This document shows positions 23,514 through 35,525 of a DNA stretch of 64,000 nt, piece after piece. This stretch comes from Podocnemis expansa (taxonomy: Eukaryota > Chordata > Testudines > Podocnemididae). Below the pieces are notes generated by a model. The model saw nothing but the letters and a program-made list of their open reading frames with translations, was not told the DNA's origin and ran no database searches. Position numbers and translations under genes: made by a program. Positions within the stretch are counted from its first letter, which is position 1. Each line of letters begins with the position of its first letter. The DNA is taken from the NCBI GenBank assembly GCA_007922195.1, contig ML682005.1:29252373-29316372 (forward strand). Reading direction: 5' to 3'.

Positions 23514-23717
23514 ACTTATAGCAGGGATCTCAAACACATGGCCTGTGGGCCACATGCCACCCTTAATGTTGTTTCCTGCAGCCTGCAATGATGCTATTGT
23601 TACCAGTATTTGCCATATCTTTGTATGAAAAGGTTTCAGTGGTGTGGCCCTCGGGCTAATGTACTTGTCCTCATGCGGCCCTCGTGGTGATTAGAGTTTG
23701 CAACCCCTGACTTATAG
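23514..23717. mobile_element. hAT MITE, CAGGGGTCTCAAAC family, copy 1
   Basis: The 188-bp element (23522-23709) lies between perfect 8-bp duplications ACTTATAG. Termini are CAGGGATCTCAAAC and TTTGCAACCCCTG. The interior has the GGCCTGTGGGCCACATG word and GAAAAGGTTTCAGTGGTG shared with copies 2 and 3. Confidence 0.9.
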
Positions 23718-23824
23718 TATCATATATTTACTTTTTAAGGCCAGAAGAGACCATTATAATGATCTATTCTGCTCTCCTGCAGAACACAGATCAAAGAACT
23801 TTACACAATAATTTCTCCACCAAG

Positions 23825-24116
23825 CTCATAACCAGAGCCCCGCAAATCCACAGATATCTGCGGATATCCGCATTATATCCGCATCCGTGGATACAACACA
23901 AATATCCATGGACTATTTCTTGTGGATGCAGATTGGATATAGATCCACATATTTCTATCAGCAGAGCTAGAGCTCTGCAAATATGCAGATATCCGCGGAT
24001 ATCCACATTATATCTGCATTCGCGGATACAACATGGATATCCACGGACCATTTCTTGCGGATGCAGTTCGGATACAGATCCATGTATTTGTATCCGTGCA
24101 GGGCTCTACTCATAAC
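23825..24116. mobile_element. hAT MITE built of GGATATCC words
   Basis: The 276-bp element (23833-24108) lies between perfect 8-bp duplications CTCATAAC (23825-23832, 24109-24116). Termini are CAGAGCCCCGCAAAT and the complement of TAGAGCCCTGCACGGATAC. The interior repeats GCGGATATCCGC-like palindromes and TATCCGCGGATATCC; a near-duplicate of about 130 bp occurs within it (23840-23960 versus 23970-24085). No coding capacity. Confidence 0.85.
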
Positions 24117-24566
24117 TTCTGTTTCAGGTAGACATTGAGTCTTCACTTAAAGACTGCAAGTAATGGAGATTTGACAACATTTTTAGACAAATTGTTCCAA
24201 TGATTAATTACCTTCACATTTTCCAGTCTTTATTCTGTAAAGTGGTTGTATTGGGAAGGTGTGCTGGTATCTTATGCTGGGTTAGGAAGTCTTACTGCTT
24301 GCAAATTAGATTACGTAGAGACTGGAGATAGTATGGTGGGGTATGTTATATAAAAACCTGCAACAAATAAATAAAATAAATTTGATCAACATAGTTTAGG
24401 CTTGAGGGGAAAAGGTCACAGTTCCATTTTACTTTTAGAGCTGTTTCTTATTTTTAATACAGTTGCAGGAATAAAATATTCAGTTGAAGTGACCAGGAGG
24501 AATGCCACTTCCAGGTGAAGGACCTAATAACTGTTTTCTTAGTTACCATCAGGAAGTGAGCTGTTC

Positions 24567-24751
24567 CTTTAAGGCAGGGGCTCAATCTTACAGCCCCTAA
24601 AGTTATTTCTTGTGGCCCGCAACAACACTATTGCTATTGACATTTGCAATACTGTTATATGAAAAGGTTTCAGTGGTGCAGCCCTCGGGCTAATGTACTA
24701 GTCCTCATCTGGCCCTTGTGGTGATTAGAGTTTGAGACCCCAGCTTTAAGG
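24567..24751. mobile_element. hAT MITE, CAGGGGTCTCAAAC family, copy 2
   Basis: The 169-bp element (24575-24743) lies between perfect 8-bp duplications CTTTAAGG. Left end CAGGGGCTCAA, right end TTTGAGACCCCAG. Same interior as copies 1 and 3. Confidence 0.9.
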
Positions 24752-25164
24752 GATTAGGAAACAATGAAACAGAATTGATTTAACAGAGGAATGTCAGCCT
24801 GGTTAGATTTGATTTTCCTAATAAAGATGTAGAGGGCCAACCCTGCTTCATACTAAGTCAATGTTGTTCGCAGTTGACTTTAATGTGAATTGGATTTGAC
24901 TCATATTGTGTAACAATTCCATACCAAACACAATACCCCTATGTTCAAGCACATTTTTAAGACAGAAAGTCAAACCCACAAAATTTAGAAAATGCCAAAA
25001 TTAAATTTGCATAAAGGGCAGAGCAATTAATTAAAGATTGCATTTTAATACACAAAGTGGCAGAATTGAGGTAGTCTAGGCAAACTTAATTCTGACGTTT
25101 CTTAACTTGATTTGCATCCTTAACAAAATGCAGAGTTTGAAAATGCAATTACTCATATGATTTG

Positions 25165-25202
25165 GAAAAGAAAAGAAAAGAAAAGAAAAGAAAAGAAAAG
25201 AA
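25165..25202. repeat. (AAAAG)n microsatellite
   Basis: Seven or so AAAAG units in a row. Confidence 0.95.
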
Positions 25203-25440
25203 CCCTCAATTGTGAGTTCCCCATATGGGTCATTAACAGGGTTTGATTTACCACTTGATCTAAATGAGTAATAATTTCATCATCTAAAACAGAAATAGTG
25301 TATTATGTTCTGTGTACATCAGTCATATGAAGTGGAACAATACACATTTTGCTAGATGGTCCCAATTATTTTCTATACACCAGCACAATGATGAGAATCT
25401 GGATTTCTCGATTCTATTCCTGGTGCCTGGCGTAGAGTGT

Positions 25441-25735
25441 GATATAGTGAGTAGAGCAATGTACTGAGAATTAGAGGTCTTAAATGCTATTTGTTAATTA
25501 ATCTTTGCATTTACATACCCTTTATTAATTTATGTTATTCAAAGGATGTATGTAACAATAACCCCATATAAAGCACCATAGCTATGTCTACATTTGCTAT
25601 ATTCATTCCTATAATCAATATTGTTAGTACATTATATTTTGCCGTATTGGACCCTGGATTGTATTTCCAGCTCTGCCGAGTGGATTCTTTGTAAAGCCCT
25701 ATGATCCCCAGTTACAGGGAAAGGTAAGATGGGAA
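25441..25735 (+). mobile_element. Possible MIR-like SINE fragments
   Basis: GTGAGTAGAGCAATGTACTG (about 25447) resembles the MIR 5' region. GGATTGTATTTCCAGCTCTG (about 25652) resembles the MIR middle. The roughly 160 bp between them would be an insertion or divergence. Confidence 0.35.
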
Positions 25736-26369
25736 CTATAATATTTGACTAATTTCTAAAGTAGGGGCATGAGACCCTTTGCAATAATAAGGTTTGTGAT
25801 TAACATTAGTAACTTAAAAACATGGCTCTTGGCTCCTAGTCCAGTGTATCTTCTCCTAGGCTAAAGAGTATTTTGCTGGGGTGAAAGTATTAGGAGGAAT
25901 ATTGGTAAATGGGGAAGAAGGGATTCCTCTGAATTAAATGCCTTCATTCCCCTTACACAGCTGAGCTGCTATTTCTAAATTCCCTCTAGATTATCAACAT
26001 CTTTTATGTGTTGTGTGGTACTGCTCAGAACAAATAACAGTTGGAGCTTTAGCTTTGTATGTGCTGTGGGTATTTCTCAAAAGGAGGCTCCATAGGATAG
26101 TGGTTTTCAAACTTTTTTTTCTTGGGACCCAGTCAAAAAGTCATTTATGCCCACACTCATCTTTGAGCAATGCATTCTAGTCTTTTGGCATTGACAGCAG
26201 TGGGCACCGTGACCCAGTGCCTGAGGGGCTGTGAGCCACTACCAGGTCCCGACCCTAAGGAAGGAGACCAAAGCCCACAGGTAAGTAACAATGTGGGTGA
26301 TCTGGGGGAAGGGATGGAACTTGGGGGGGGGGGCTCGGACTGTATCAACAGCAATAAAAGAGAAGGTAG

Positions 26370-29280
26370 TTGGGACATGCGGGGGAATCAAATACATGTC
26401 TTAAGTGCTCTACTGAAGCCCCAATATGTGAGGAGAGTGGGGGAGGAGAACTCCAAGAAAAAATGCACGGAGGTTTATGTAATAGAATTGGAAATCAACA
26501 TGAGAAAGTAGGGCAATCGGCTGGGTATCTTAGGTGCCTATACACTAAAGCAAGGAGCCTGGGAAAAAAGCAAGAAGAATTGGTAATACTAGCGCAGACA
26601 AGGAACTATGATATTATAGGAATAACAGAGACATGGTGGGATAGTATGCATGACTGGAGCTCTGCCATGGATGGGTATAAACTGTTCAGGAAAGACAGGC
26701 AGGGAAGAAGAGGGGCACGAGTAGCGTTATATGTAAAAGAGCTCTATGACTGCTCAGAGCTCCATTATGGAAGTGGAAGTGTGCCAGTAGAAAGTCTGTG
26801 GGTTACATTGAGACGGGAAAGTAACAAGGGGGATGTTGTGGTAGGGGTCTACTATAGACCACCAGACCAGAAGCAGGAGGTGGATGAGGTGTTCTATGGA
26901 CAACTAGCAGAAGCTTCTAGATGGTGCTCATGGGGGACTTCAATTACCCTGACATCTGCTGGGAGGCCAATACAGCAGTGCAAGGACAATCCAGGAAGTT
27001 TTTAGAGAGTGCTGGGGACAACTTTCTAGTACAAATGCTAGAGGAACCAACTAGGGACCTTGCACCACTCGACCTGCTGCTCACAAACAGGGAAGAATTG
27101 ATCAGGGACATAGAGGTAAATGGCAAGCTAGGCAGTAGTGACCATGACATGGTTGAGTTCAGGATCCTGATTAAAGGAAGGAAGGAAAGAAACAAAACAA
27201 AAGCCCTGGACTTCAAAAAAGCAGATTTTGGCTCCCACAGGGAACTGATGGGCAGGATCCCTTGGGAAGCTAATCTGAAGGGGAAAGGAGTCCAAGAGAG
27301 TTGGTTATATTTTAAAGAAACCCTGCTAAGGGCACAGGAAGTTGTCATTCCAATTAGGAGAAAGAACAAACATGTGAGGCAGCCAGAATGGCTTAGCAGA
27401 GAACTCTGCTCTGAGCTTAAACATAAAAAGGAAGCTTACAGGAAGTGGAAGCTTGGTCAGATGGCCAAGGAGTCATATAAAGATATTGCTAGGGACTGCA
27501 GTGATAAAATCAGAAAGGCCAAAGGACAAATGGAGTTGCGGCTAGCGAGGGATGTAAAGGATAACAAGAAGGGGTTCTACAAGTATGTTAATAACAAGAA
27601 GAGGATCAGGGATGGTGTAGGCCCCTTGCTGAATAGGGCAGGTATCCTTGTGACAGAGGATGAGGAAAAAGCTGAAGTGCTCAATGCTTTTTTTGCTTCA
27701 GTTTTCACAGGCAGGGTCAGCTCCCAGCCCACTACCATGGGTGTGGCAGATGGGAGAGAAGAAGAGAGACCCTTTGTGATGGAAGGTCAGGTTAGGGACT
27801 GCTTAAAGAAGCTGGATGTGCACAAGTCCATGGGGCCGGACAAACTGCATCCAAGAGTTCTAAGGGAATTGGCTGATGAGATAGCAGCACTGCTGGCTGT
27901 TATCTTTCAAAACTCATGGAGAACGGGGGAGGTGCCAGAGGATTGGAAAAAAGCAAATGTAGTGCCTATTTTCAAGAAAGGGAAAAAGGAGGATCCGGGG
28001 AATTATAGACCAGTCAGCCTCACCTCAATCCCTGGAAAAATTATGGAGCAGATTCTCAAAGAATCCATCCTCAAACACTTAGAGGAAAATAAAGTGATCA
28101 GGAACAGTCAGCATGGATTTACCAAGGGTAAATCATGCCTGACCAATCTCATCTCCTCCTATGATCAGATGACTGGTTTTCTCGATGCAGGAAGAACCGT
28201 TGATGTCGTATACCTTGATTTTAGCAAGGCTTTTGATACAGTTTCCCACAGCATTCTCACTGGCAAATTAAGGAAGTATGGGTTGGATAGGTGGACTATA
28301 AGCTGGATAGAAAACTGGCTAGATCAATGGTTTCAGCGTGTAGGAATCAATGGTTCCATGTCTAGCTGGCAGCCAGTCACGAGTGGTGTGCCCCAGGGGT
28401 CAGTCCTGGGGCCAGTTCTGTTCAACATTTTCATCAATGATCTGGATGATGGAATAGACTGCATCCTCAGTAAGTTTGCAGATGACACCAACCTGGGGGG
28501 ACCAGTAGACATGTTAGAGGGAAAGGACAGGATTCAGGGAGACCTAGATAAATTGGAACAGTGGGCCAATAGAAATCTTATGAGCTTCAATAAGGACAAG
28601 TGTAAAATCCTGCACGTGGGACGAAAAAACCCCATGCACCACTACAGGCTGGGAAACATTCAGCTAAGTAGCAGCAGTGTAGAAAAGGACGTGGGGGTCA
28701 TGGTGGATGGGAAGCTAGATATGAGTCAGCAGTGTGCTCTTGCTGCCAAAAAGGCCAATGGCATATTGGGCTGCATCAAAAGAAGTATTACCAGCAGATC
28801 GAGGGATGTGATCATTCCCCTCTATTCTGCACTGGTAAGGCCACAACTAGAATATTGTGTTCAGTTTGGGGCTCCCCACTACAAAAAGGACAGGGGCATG
28901 CTAGAGAGAGTCCAGCGGAAAGGGCAACCAAAATGCTTAAAGGGCTGGAGCACAAGCCCTATGAGGAAAGACTGAAAGCATAAGGCTTATTTAGTTTGCA
29001 GAAGAGAAGATTGAGGGGGGATTTGATAGCAACCTTCAACTACTTGAAGGGATACTCTAAGGAAGATGGAGCTCGACTATTCTCGGTAATAACAGAGGAC
29101 AGAACGAGGAGCAATGGTCTCAAGCTGCGGTTAGGGAGGTCGAGGCTGGATATTAGAAAAAACTTTTTTACTGGGAGAGTGGTGAAGCCTTGGAATGAGC
29201 TGCCAAGAGGGGTGGTGGAATCTCCATCTTTGGAGGTGTTTAAGGCCCAGCTGGACAAAACCATGACTGGGATGGTTTAG
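26370..29280 (+). pseudogene. CR1 LINE ORF2 (APE endonuclease plus RT), frameshifted
   Basis: CR1 ORF2 encodes the endonuclease and reverse transcriptase for target-primed retrotransposition. The first frame (26370-27005) has the endonuclease N-terminal half: NYDIIGITETWWD, RRGARVALYVKE and VVVGVYYRPPDQ. A frameshift near 26920 moves it to a second frame (26921-28975, 684 codons). That frame has GDFNYPD at 5-11 and SDHD at 73-76 (endonuclease), then RT motifs MGPDKLHPRVL (304-314), NYRPVSLTSIPGKIMEQ (361-377), YLDFSKAFDTV (431-441), GVPQGSVLGP (489-498) and FADD (519-522). A second shift near 28920 and an in-frame TAA at 28981-28983 interrupt the C-terminus, which resumes at 28996-29280 ([30 protein letters not shown]). 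ORF1 is absent, so the copy is 5'-truncated. Few lesions suggest a fairly young but dead copy. Confidence 0.9.
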
Positions 29281-29360
29281 TGGGAGTGGTCCTGCCTCTG
29301 GCACGGGGTTGGACTAGATGACCTATGAGGTCCCTTCCAACCCTATGATTCTATGATTCT
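29281..29360 (+). mobile_element. CR1 3' UTR with ATTCTATG terminal repeat
   Basis: It contains GGTTGGACTAGATGACC and GTCCCTTCCAACCCTATG and ends CTATGATTCTATGATTCT, the conserved CR1 3' end recognised by CR1 RT. Confidence 0.9.
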
Positions 29361-29624
29361 AAGTTTGAAAAGAACTGCCATAGGGTACGGAAACAAGGTG
29401 CAGTGCAGTTGTAACATTCACAAAGTGAAGGAATGGGTGTGGAAATAGTTCTATTGCACATATGGATTTTTTTCCCTCTGTGGCATATAATTCAGCGAGA
29501 GCTGCATGGTCTTTCCTGGGAACAGAATGAACGTCTCCACTCTCAGCACTGCCTCTTTGTAAATGTCGGATTCCTTTTTCAAACCACCGAGACTATAGAG
29601 AGGTTTGAAAAACTTCTTATACTG

Positions 29625-29822
29625 CACTACACCAGGGGTCTCAAACATCTGGCCCACAGGCCACATGTGGCCCCTAAAGCTATTTCCTGCAGCCAGCAAC
29701 AACACTACTGTTACCAATATTTGCAATATTGTTGTATGAAAAGATTTCATTGTTTCATCCCTTGGGCTAACACACTAGTCCTCATGTGGCCTTCGTGGTG
29801 ATTTGAGACCCCAGCACTACAC
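29625..29822. mobile_element. hAT MITE, CAGGGGTCTCAAAC family, copy 3
   Basis: The 182-bp element (29633-29814) lies between perfect 8-bp duplications CACTACAC. Termini CAGGGGTCTCAAA and TTTGAGACCCCAG are inverted repeats with one mismatch. Confidence 0.92.
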
Positions 29823-30551
29823 TCATACTTGGAAATGGCACTTTTGGATCAGACCTCATAAAATAAAATTGAACCCACATTAAAAACGTCAGCCTCAAAT
29901 AGCTCAAATTTATCAAAGTTACAATCAACAGAACATACAGGGTTAAAATGAAAACTGAAAGGGAACCTTAATGATAGGTATCAATTCAGCTTTATCTATT
30001 GCACATAACACAGTTTGACTTCTTTCCGAATATAAGTAACTATCAAGATTTATTGACCTTGGTCAATATTTACCACTCAGGTCAATACATTCTGAACAGT
30101 CACTCAAACAGAAAGTCATTATTTTGAGAGAATTTCCAAAAGCTCTAAACATTCATCTCTTTAGATATGAAGTCAATATTAGCATTTCATAAATATCTGA
30201 CATAGCTAAAAATAGTTTGAATTGCCATTCTAGTAATTAATTACTTTCATTTCCAAACGTACTGATTTTTTTTTCAACTTGTCCTATTACATATGGCTTT
30301 CTTCAAAGTATTTTGACACCCCAGGTCATATTAAACTCTTTCCATTCCTCTTTTAATTAAAAATGTCTCCATGCATGGATTTTCATTGTTCATTAGTTAC
30401 TTATAATTCTAATGAATTTATTAATGACAGAAAAGGCATAAAAACAGAGCTTGAGAAGCACAGCTATACCACCATAGTTAGTTAAGTCTACAGATCAAAT
30501 TCTGCATTCAGATACTTATATTAGGGTTGATCTTAAATGAGTTAACTGAAA
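29823..30551. other. No gene recognised
   Basis: AT-rich, unique-looking sequence. Confidence 0.5.
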
Positions 30552-31740
30552 CTAAGGCTATGTCCACACGCAGGGAGGGAAATCAATTTAGCTTGAAGCA
30601 ATTCAAGCTAAATCAATATAAAAATCAATTTACCTGGTCCCCACAAATTGAACTAGCATGTCCAGGGAAGGACTTCCTAGTTTGATTTAAGAGAGGGGTA
30701 CCTTGGGAGGTGTGGTTACATGGCCCCCTGGCAGGGCCATATTGCCACCCAATCCCCTGCCAGTGGCGGGGAAATGATCAGGGCTCCCCTCTTTCCTGCC
30801 ACTGGCCAGGCAGCGGGCCAGGGATTGGGGTCACCCTGCATCCCTACTGCTGGCTGGGTGGCAGGGCAGAAATCAGAGCACCCTCCTGCCCGCCACTGGC
30901 CGGGCAGTGGGGGCTGAGCTTGTGGGGTGCCCCAAAGCCCCCGCTGCTTCCCAAGTGGTGGAGGCAGATCTCGTGGGGTGCCCCAGTGACAGGGGAATCA
31001 GGGTGCCCCGCAAGCTCTGCCCCCACCACCCGGGAAGCGGCAGGGGCTTTGGGGCACCCCACAAGTTTGGCCTCTACTGCCCAGCTGGTGGCAGGGGAAT
31101 CCGGGTGCCCCGCAAACTCTGAGCTCGCTGCCCAGCCAGCGGCAGGGGCTTTGGGGCACCCTGCGAGCTCAGCCTGTGCTGCCTGGGAAACAACAGGGGC
31201 ATCAGGGTGCCCCATAAGCTCATCCCCTGCCACCCGGCAAGTGATGGGGGAACTGGGGCACCCCGTGAGCTCTGTCCCCACCACCTGGCCAGCAGTGGGG
31301 CAATCAGGATTCCCTCTGAGTTCTGCTCCCACCATCTGGCCAGCGGCGGGGGCTTCGGAGCACGCTGTGAACTCAGCCCCTGCTGCCCAGCCAGCAACAA
31401 GGAAGAGGGACACTCTGATTTCTGCCCTGCCACCTGGCCAGCAGCAGGGGTGCAGGGTGCCCCGATCATTTCCCTGCTGCCCAGCCAGCAGCAGGGAAGA
31501 GGGGCACCCCAATCCATTTCCTGTTGCTGGAAAGCGATGGGAAAGAGTGGCACCAGATCCCTATCCTGCTCCCTGTGCACCCTCCTGCCCTGGCCAGGGT
31601 GCTGAGGGTGTGGGCATTCCTTCCAGGGTACTAGGCACCCTGGGAGGAAGGTCAAGCCATTGAATCGAAACATTGTTGTTTCAAAACACATCCCAACAGA
31701 GTTGTTTCGAAACAACTATTTCACTTCAAAGGCTGTTTCA
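30552..31740. mobile_element. Family-W element with minisatellite core, right end truncated
   Basis: The left flank CTAAG (30552-30556) is followed by the terminus GCTATGTCCACAC. Arms contain CAATTTAGCTTG-type and, at the right, TTGTTTCGAAACAAC words. No matching right terminus was found, so the right boundary (about 31740) is approximate. TACCTTGGGAGGTGTGG near 30697 is the reverse complement of the core word in copies at 53403 and 61595, so this copy lies in the opposite orientation. Confidence 0.7.
30905..31515. repeat. GC-rich minisatellite, period about 51 bp
   Basis: GGGGTGCCCC or GGGGCACCCC-type words recur near 31006, 31053, 31104, 31155, 31206, 31257, 31308 and 31357, followed by GCTGCCCAGCCAGC-like words. 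A 51-bp period is a multiple of three, which explains the long frames on both strands, including a 317-codon frame at 30710-31663 made of 17-residue repeats. I do not regard that frame as a gene. Confidence 0.75.
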
Positions 31741-33559
31741 ATTAATTACCAACTTCCAAATTTGTTTCCAAGTTACCATATATTACAGTGGTGAAACAAA
31801 GTCACATCATCCAAACCTGTTTCACAGTAAAATGAAGTTTAAAATTCAACACAGTGGCTTATGTTTTGTATTGAAATGATGTATTTTCAGCTATTAAATA
31901 CCCCTTTTTTCTGAATTTTTTAGTGTAGTCTCATCTCAGGAATGTTGTACATAAAAGAAATAAGCAAAAAACAAACAAACAACAAAAAACACTGCTAATT
32001 TTCCTGAAAATTTTACTTTGTTGCCAAATAAGTTTACAAAGGAAAGTTCAGTTAATAAATATGTATGGCATACTGCACCAATGGTTGAAAAATCTTGTTT
32101 TTCTGAGAAGAACCATTTTACAGTTGAGATCAAATAAAAGCACAAAAATATCATTCTGTGGTCTGAAAGGCACTTTGATTGTCAGATATAGAATTATAAA
32201 ATGAAATAGAAGATATGTGCATGTTAAAGCATGGAAGGCTATGAAGTTTATTGCCAAGACAGGATACTGATTTGTGGAACAGATAACACTTCTAGATATT
32301 TCTTCAAGAGAACAGGAGGATTTTCACTCATCTTCTATATAATCACAAAAATTACTACCACATTTAATGAAAATCTCTCTCACTATGGAGTAGACGATGT
32401 CTTCATAAACTGTCTGTCAGGAGATGATGCCTTGCAGAAACAGATTGATAATCAGCAAGAGACTTCTGACATGGAAGGTGTGCTAAACAAGTATAATAAA
32501 TGACTCATTAGGCGAATCAAAATGAATAAAGTTGTTTCCAACAACTACAGGATTTTGAATAAGGTTTGAGAAAACTTTAGAGAAGCAGAGCCCAGCTAAT
32601 TTGGCTCCTGGTTTTTCTTTTCTAGGTCTTTCAAATGTACACTAGAAGCACTAAGGTAAACATTTTACATTTGAATGGTACAGATGATGATGAAAAACAT
32701 CACAAACATACCTCTAAGACATCCAGATCCTCTTGGTCTTAAAGAAATAAGTAGTATAAAATCAGATTAAATGTCTGATGAAGAAAAGGAAGGAGCTCAT
32801 TTTTTTATTTCTCTGCCTCCTCAGAAAACTACAGAAGTTACAATTTCCAGCCAATAAAAAACACTTGTGCTTTTAGTTTTGAAAAAGCACAGTATGTCAC
32901 TGCTTAGTGCATGCTATTTTTGGTGCCTGGAGTAAAACCATGAACACAGGCACTTTTGTGCAAAACATTATAAGGCCCCTCTGAAGTTCACTGAGAGTCC
33001 AGAATTAAAACACAGAAGGCTCCAGCAAACAAAGTACAATCTTATTTCTTTCTATTTCTAGTTGAGAAATGAAGAACTTATTAGCATGTAACTGAAGAGG
33101 TAAGACATTATTTCATCTCATGTGAGAGTATTTTGCAAATAAAAGGAACAAGCTGTCTGTTTAGAGATTAATCACAGAAACAAATGGTAAATTTGGTGTA
33201 GTCACAAAAATTATACAAAAGTGGAAATTGTTTCAGCATTTTTTTGTGCTCCAGCAATTTCTGGCCTGTAGCTTTAACAAAACAAAACAAAAAACAAAAA
33301 AAAAAAAAAATTGACCATAAAAGAAAATATAATATATAACAACAAAAATAACTGTGAAATGGTTTTCTACAGTAATAAAATACCATAATTTGTTAATTTA
33401 TTAATGGAAGTTTAGTTTTACACTTAATCAGTTGACTGTGGAATGTCTTCATAACCTCAAATTTGATCTTGTATTACCTGTACTCTCCAGTAAGAAGTCA
33501 GTAATATTTTGAGTGTGTAAGGAAAGCGAATTTGAATCCTATAGATGCAGAAATGTTCC
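31741..33559. other. No gene recognised
   Basis: AT-rich, unique looking, with A/C tracts near 31966-31990 and 33283-33311. No domain-bearing frame. Confidence 0.5.
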
Positions 33560-34027
33560 CATTGACTATGTATACACTAGCCAATTAGTTCAAATTAAGA
33601 AGCCTTAATTTAAGTTAATTTGGACCCTGTCTACACTACGCTTTGCCTAGTTTGAACTAAAGATATTTTTAGTTTGAACTAAACAAAGCTTAGTTTGAAG
33701 TAGTTAGTTCAGTTGGTTAGTTTGAACTAACTGCTTAGTTCAAACTTATTTACATATTTAGTTTGAATAGTCCAATGCAGACATGCTAGTTCAAACTAAA
33801 TAAGTTCAAGCTAGCAGTTTTTTTGTTTGAACTAACTTCTTAGTTCAAATTAGCTGCACTTTTTAATTAGAACTAAAAAGTTAGTTTGAACTCAAAAAAG
33901 CAAGGCTAGTTCAAACTAAGAAGTTAATTTGAACAAAAAAAATGTGGTTAGTTCGAATTAATTTTGAACTACTTAGTTTGGACTAAGCAAGTCTGAACTA
34001 AGGTTTTAGGTGTAGACATAGCCATTG
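33560..34027. mobile_element. Family-W MITE, GTTYRAAC-word type
   Basis: The element (33565-34022) lies between perfect duplications CATTG. The left terminus is ACTATGTATACAC and the right terminus GTGTAGACATAGC. Words are TTAGTTTGAACTAA and TTAGTTCAAACTAA; it is closely similar in layout to the copy at 7451-7894. Confidence 0.9.
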
Positions 34028-35344
34028 TCAATTATTATGACAATTATTGTTTATTAACTTCCAATATTCTGCCTATTACTGTACTAATATGGGACCCAGT
34101 ATTACAAAAAACTATTAACAAATGCAGAGATTACCACTGTGATAGGTCCCAAATCTTATGCTGCTGTAAGGCAGGTCTAGAGGCTTGGCACTGCTTGTGC
34201 CTAACAGCTGAAAAGGGGGGGCAACTAATTTGCATGGACTTTGTATTTGCATGAGCACAATTAGGTACTAGCATAGTCTCACTGTGTAGGTGTAGGGCAT
34301 GATGGTAAATTGTATGTGGGTTGATTTGATCACAAATCTGTCAATAACTGTAATTTTACTGAAAAGGAAGATGAAATACTCTTTTTATCCTTTACCATCC
34401 TTTTGATTGTATAAACTCTATTTAGTCTATTTGGTGGAAAAGTCACCATCAGCAACAAAGAACTTGAAGGAGGGACAAGCCCTATGTTTTCAGCCTGATA
34501 AAGGTAGCAAAATGGGTGGGGGAGCATTAGCTCTATCATTGAGTTATGCCTGAGACAGTGCCTGACCCCCACCCCACTGCTAAAAGATAGACTTGAATTG
34601 GTTCCTTGTCGAGCCTTCCTTTGTTAATTTGATCAGAGGAGCTGTTTGTAGTGTTCTTAAGTCAGGAGCTGAAATCACCGAGGGCTGAGATCCTCTCTTA
34701 AAGCTGAAATCACTGAATAGTGACCAGCAGGTAGAGGCAGCTGATAGGGGGAAGAGCCGCAGACAGTGCAAATGGCCATTGGCGGACTAGACAGTGTAGG
34801 TGACCAGCAGGTGGCACCAGCGAACAACTGGCTTGAGGGACATTTGCTATACACACTGGAGTGAAGTAAGTACTCTATTGGGTTTTATGGGAATCCTGTT
34901 CTGCACTGATTCTTCAGATCAGTGCTGGTTTTGATATGGTGTTTATACACGGTTTTATGCTACTATTAAAAGTCCTATATTCTACACTCAGACTTGTGCT
35001 TGTGAGTGGGGAAGCATTACCCCTTTAGGGTGCCAAGGGAATAATGCATGATTTTCCAGAAGACTGGGTGGGGGCTCTAGCCATTTGGTGCTGCAGCATT
35101 ATTTGGAAACCCCTAGATATACAACCTGGCCCTTGCTCTGCCATCTCACCCTTGCAGAAGGGTTACACCAACTAATTCCAAATCTTATTGTACAGATATT
35201 CTGTCCAGGTTATAAGTGGGGATATACAAATAGTTTTGTTGGAAATTTGATTCCCTAGCCTTGTTGGACTTTTTCTATTGAAACTTATGGAAAACTGAGC
35301 TTCCCACTAAACACATATTTTGCTGAAAATATCTCCTTTCAACA
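34028..35344. other. No gene recognised; possible decayed LTR
   Basis: Positions about 34720-35170 have an ATTAAA signal near 34966 and a loose resemblance to an LTR 3' half (TGCTTGTGAGTGGGGAAGC), but no paired ends or duplication were found, so no element is called. Confidence 0.35.
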
Positions 35345-35525
35345 AATATAGCTCCTATCTATAAAAAGGAAATAAGAGCAATTTAGGGAATTATGAATTA
35401 GTCAGTTTAACTTTAATTATTTGCTTCATTATTTTTCTGGGTATCAATCAAAGTGTTAACTAGCTAGAAGATAATAAGGTGATAAATTACAGTCAACATG
35501 GATTTGTCAAGAAAAAAAATCATGT

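Larger units (their letters stand above)
26090..29385. mobile_element. hAT element interrupted by a CR1
   Basis: Flanks CCATAGGA (26090-26097) and CCATAGGG (29378-29385) are near-identical 8-bp duplications. The left terminus TAGTGGTTTTCAAACTT (26098-) and the right terminus AAGTTTGAAAAGAACTG (ends 29377) are inverted repeats. Almost all of the interior is the CR1 at about 26240-29360; the CR1 3' end abuts the right terminus. Confidence 0.75.

Noticed and set aside
30710..31715. A 317-codon frame and opposing 213-222-codon frames
   Set aside because: All are produced by a 51-bp minisatellite whose period preserves reading frame; no independent sign of coding.
34720..35170. Decayed LTR
   Set aside because: Only a loose 3'-LTR resemblance and an ATTAAA signal; no paired ends or target duplication.
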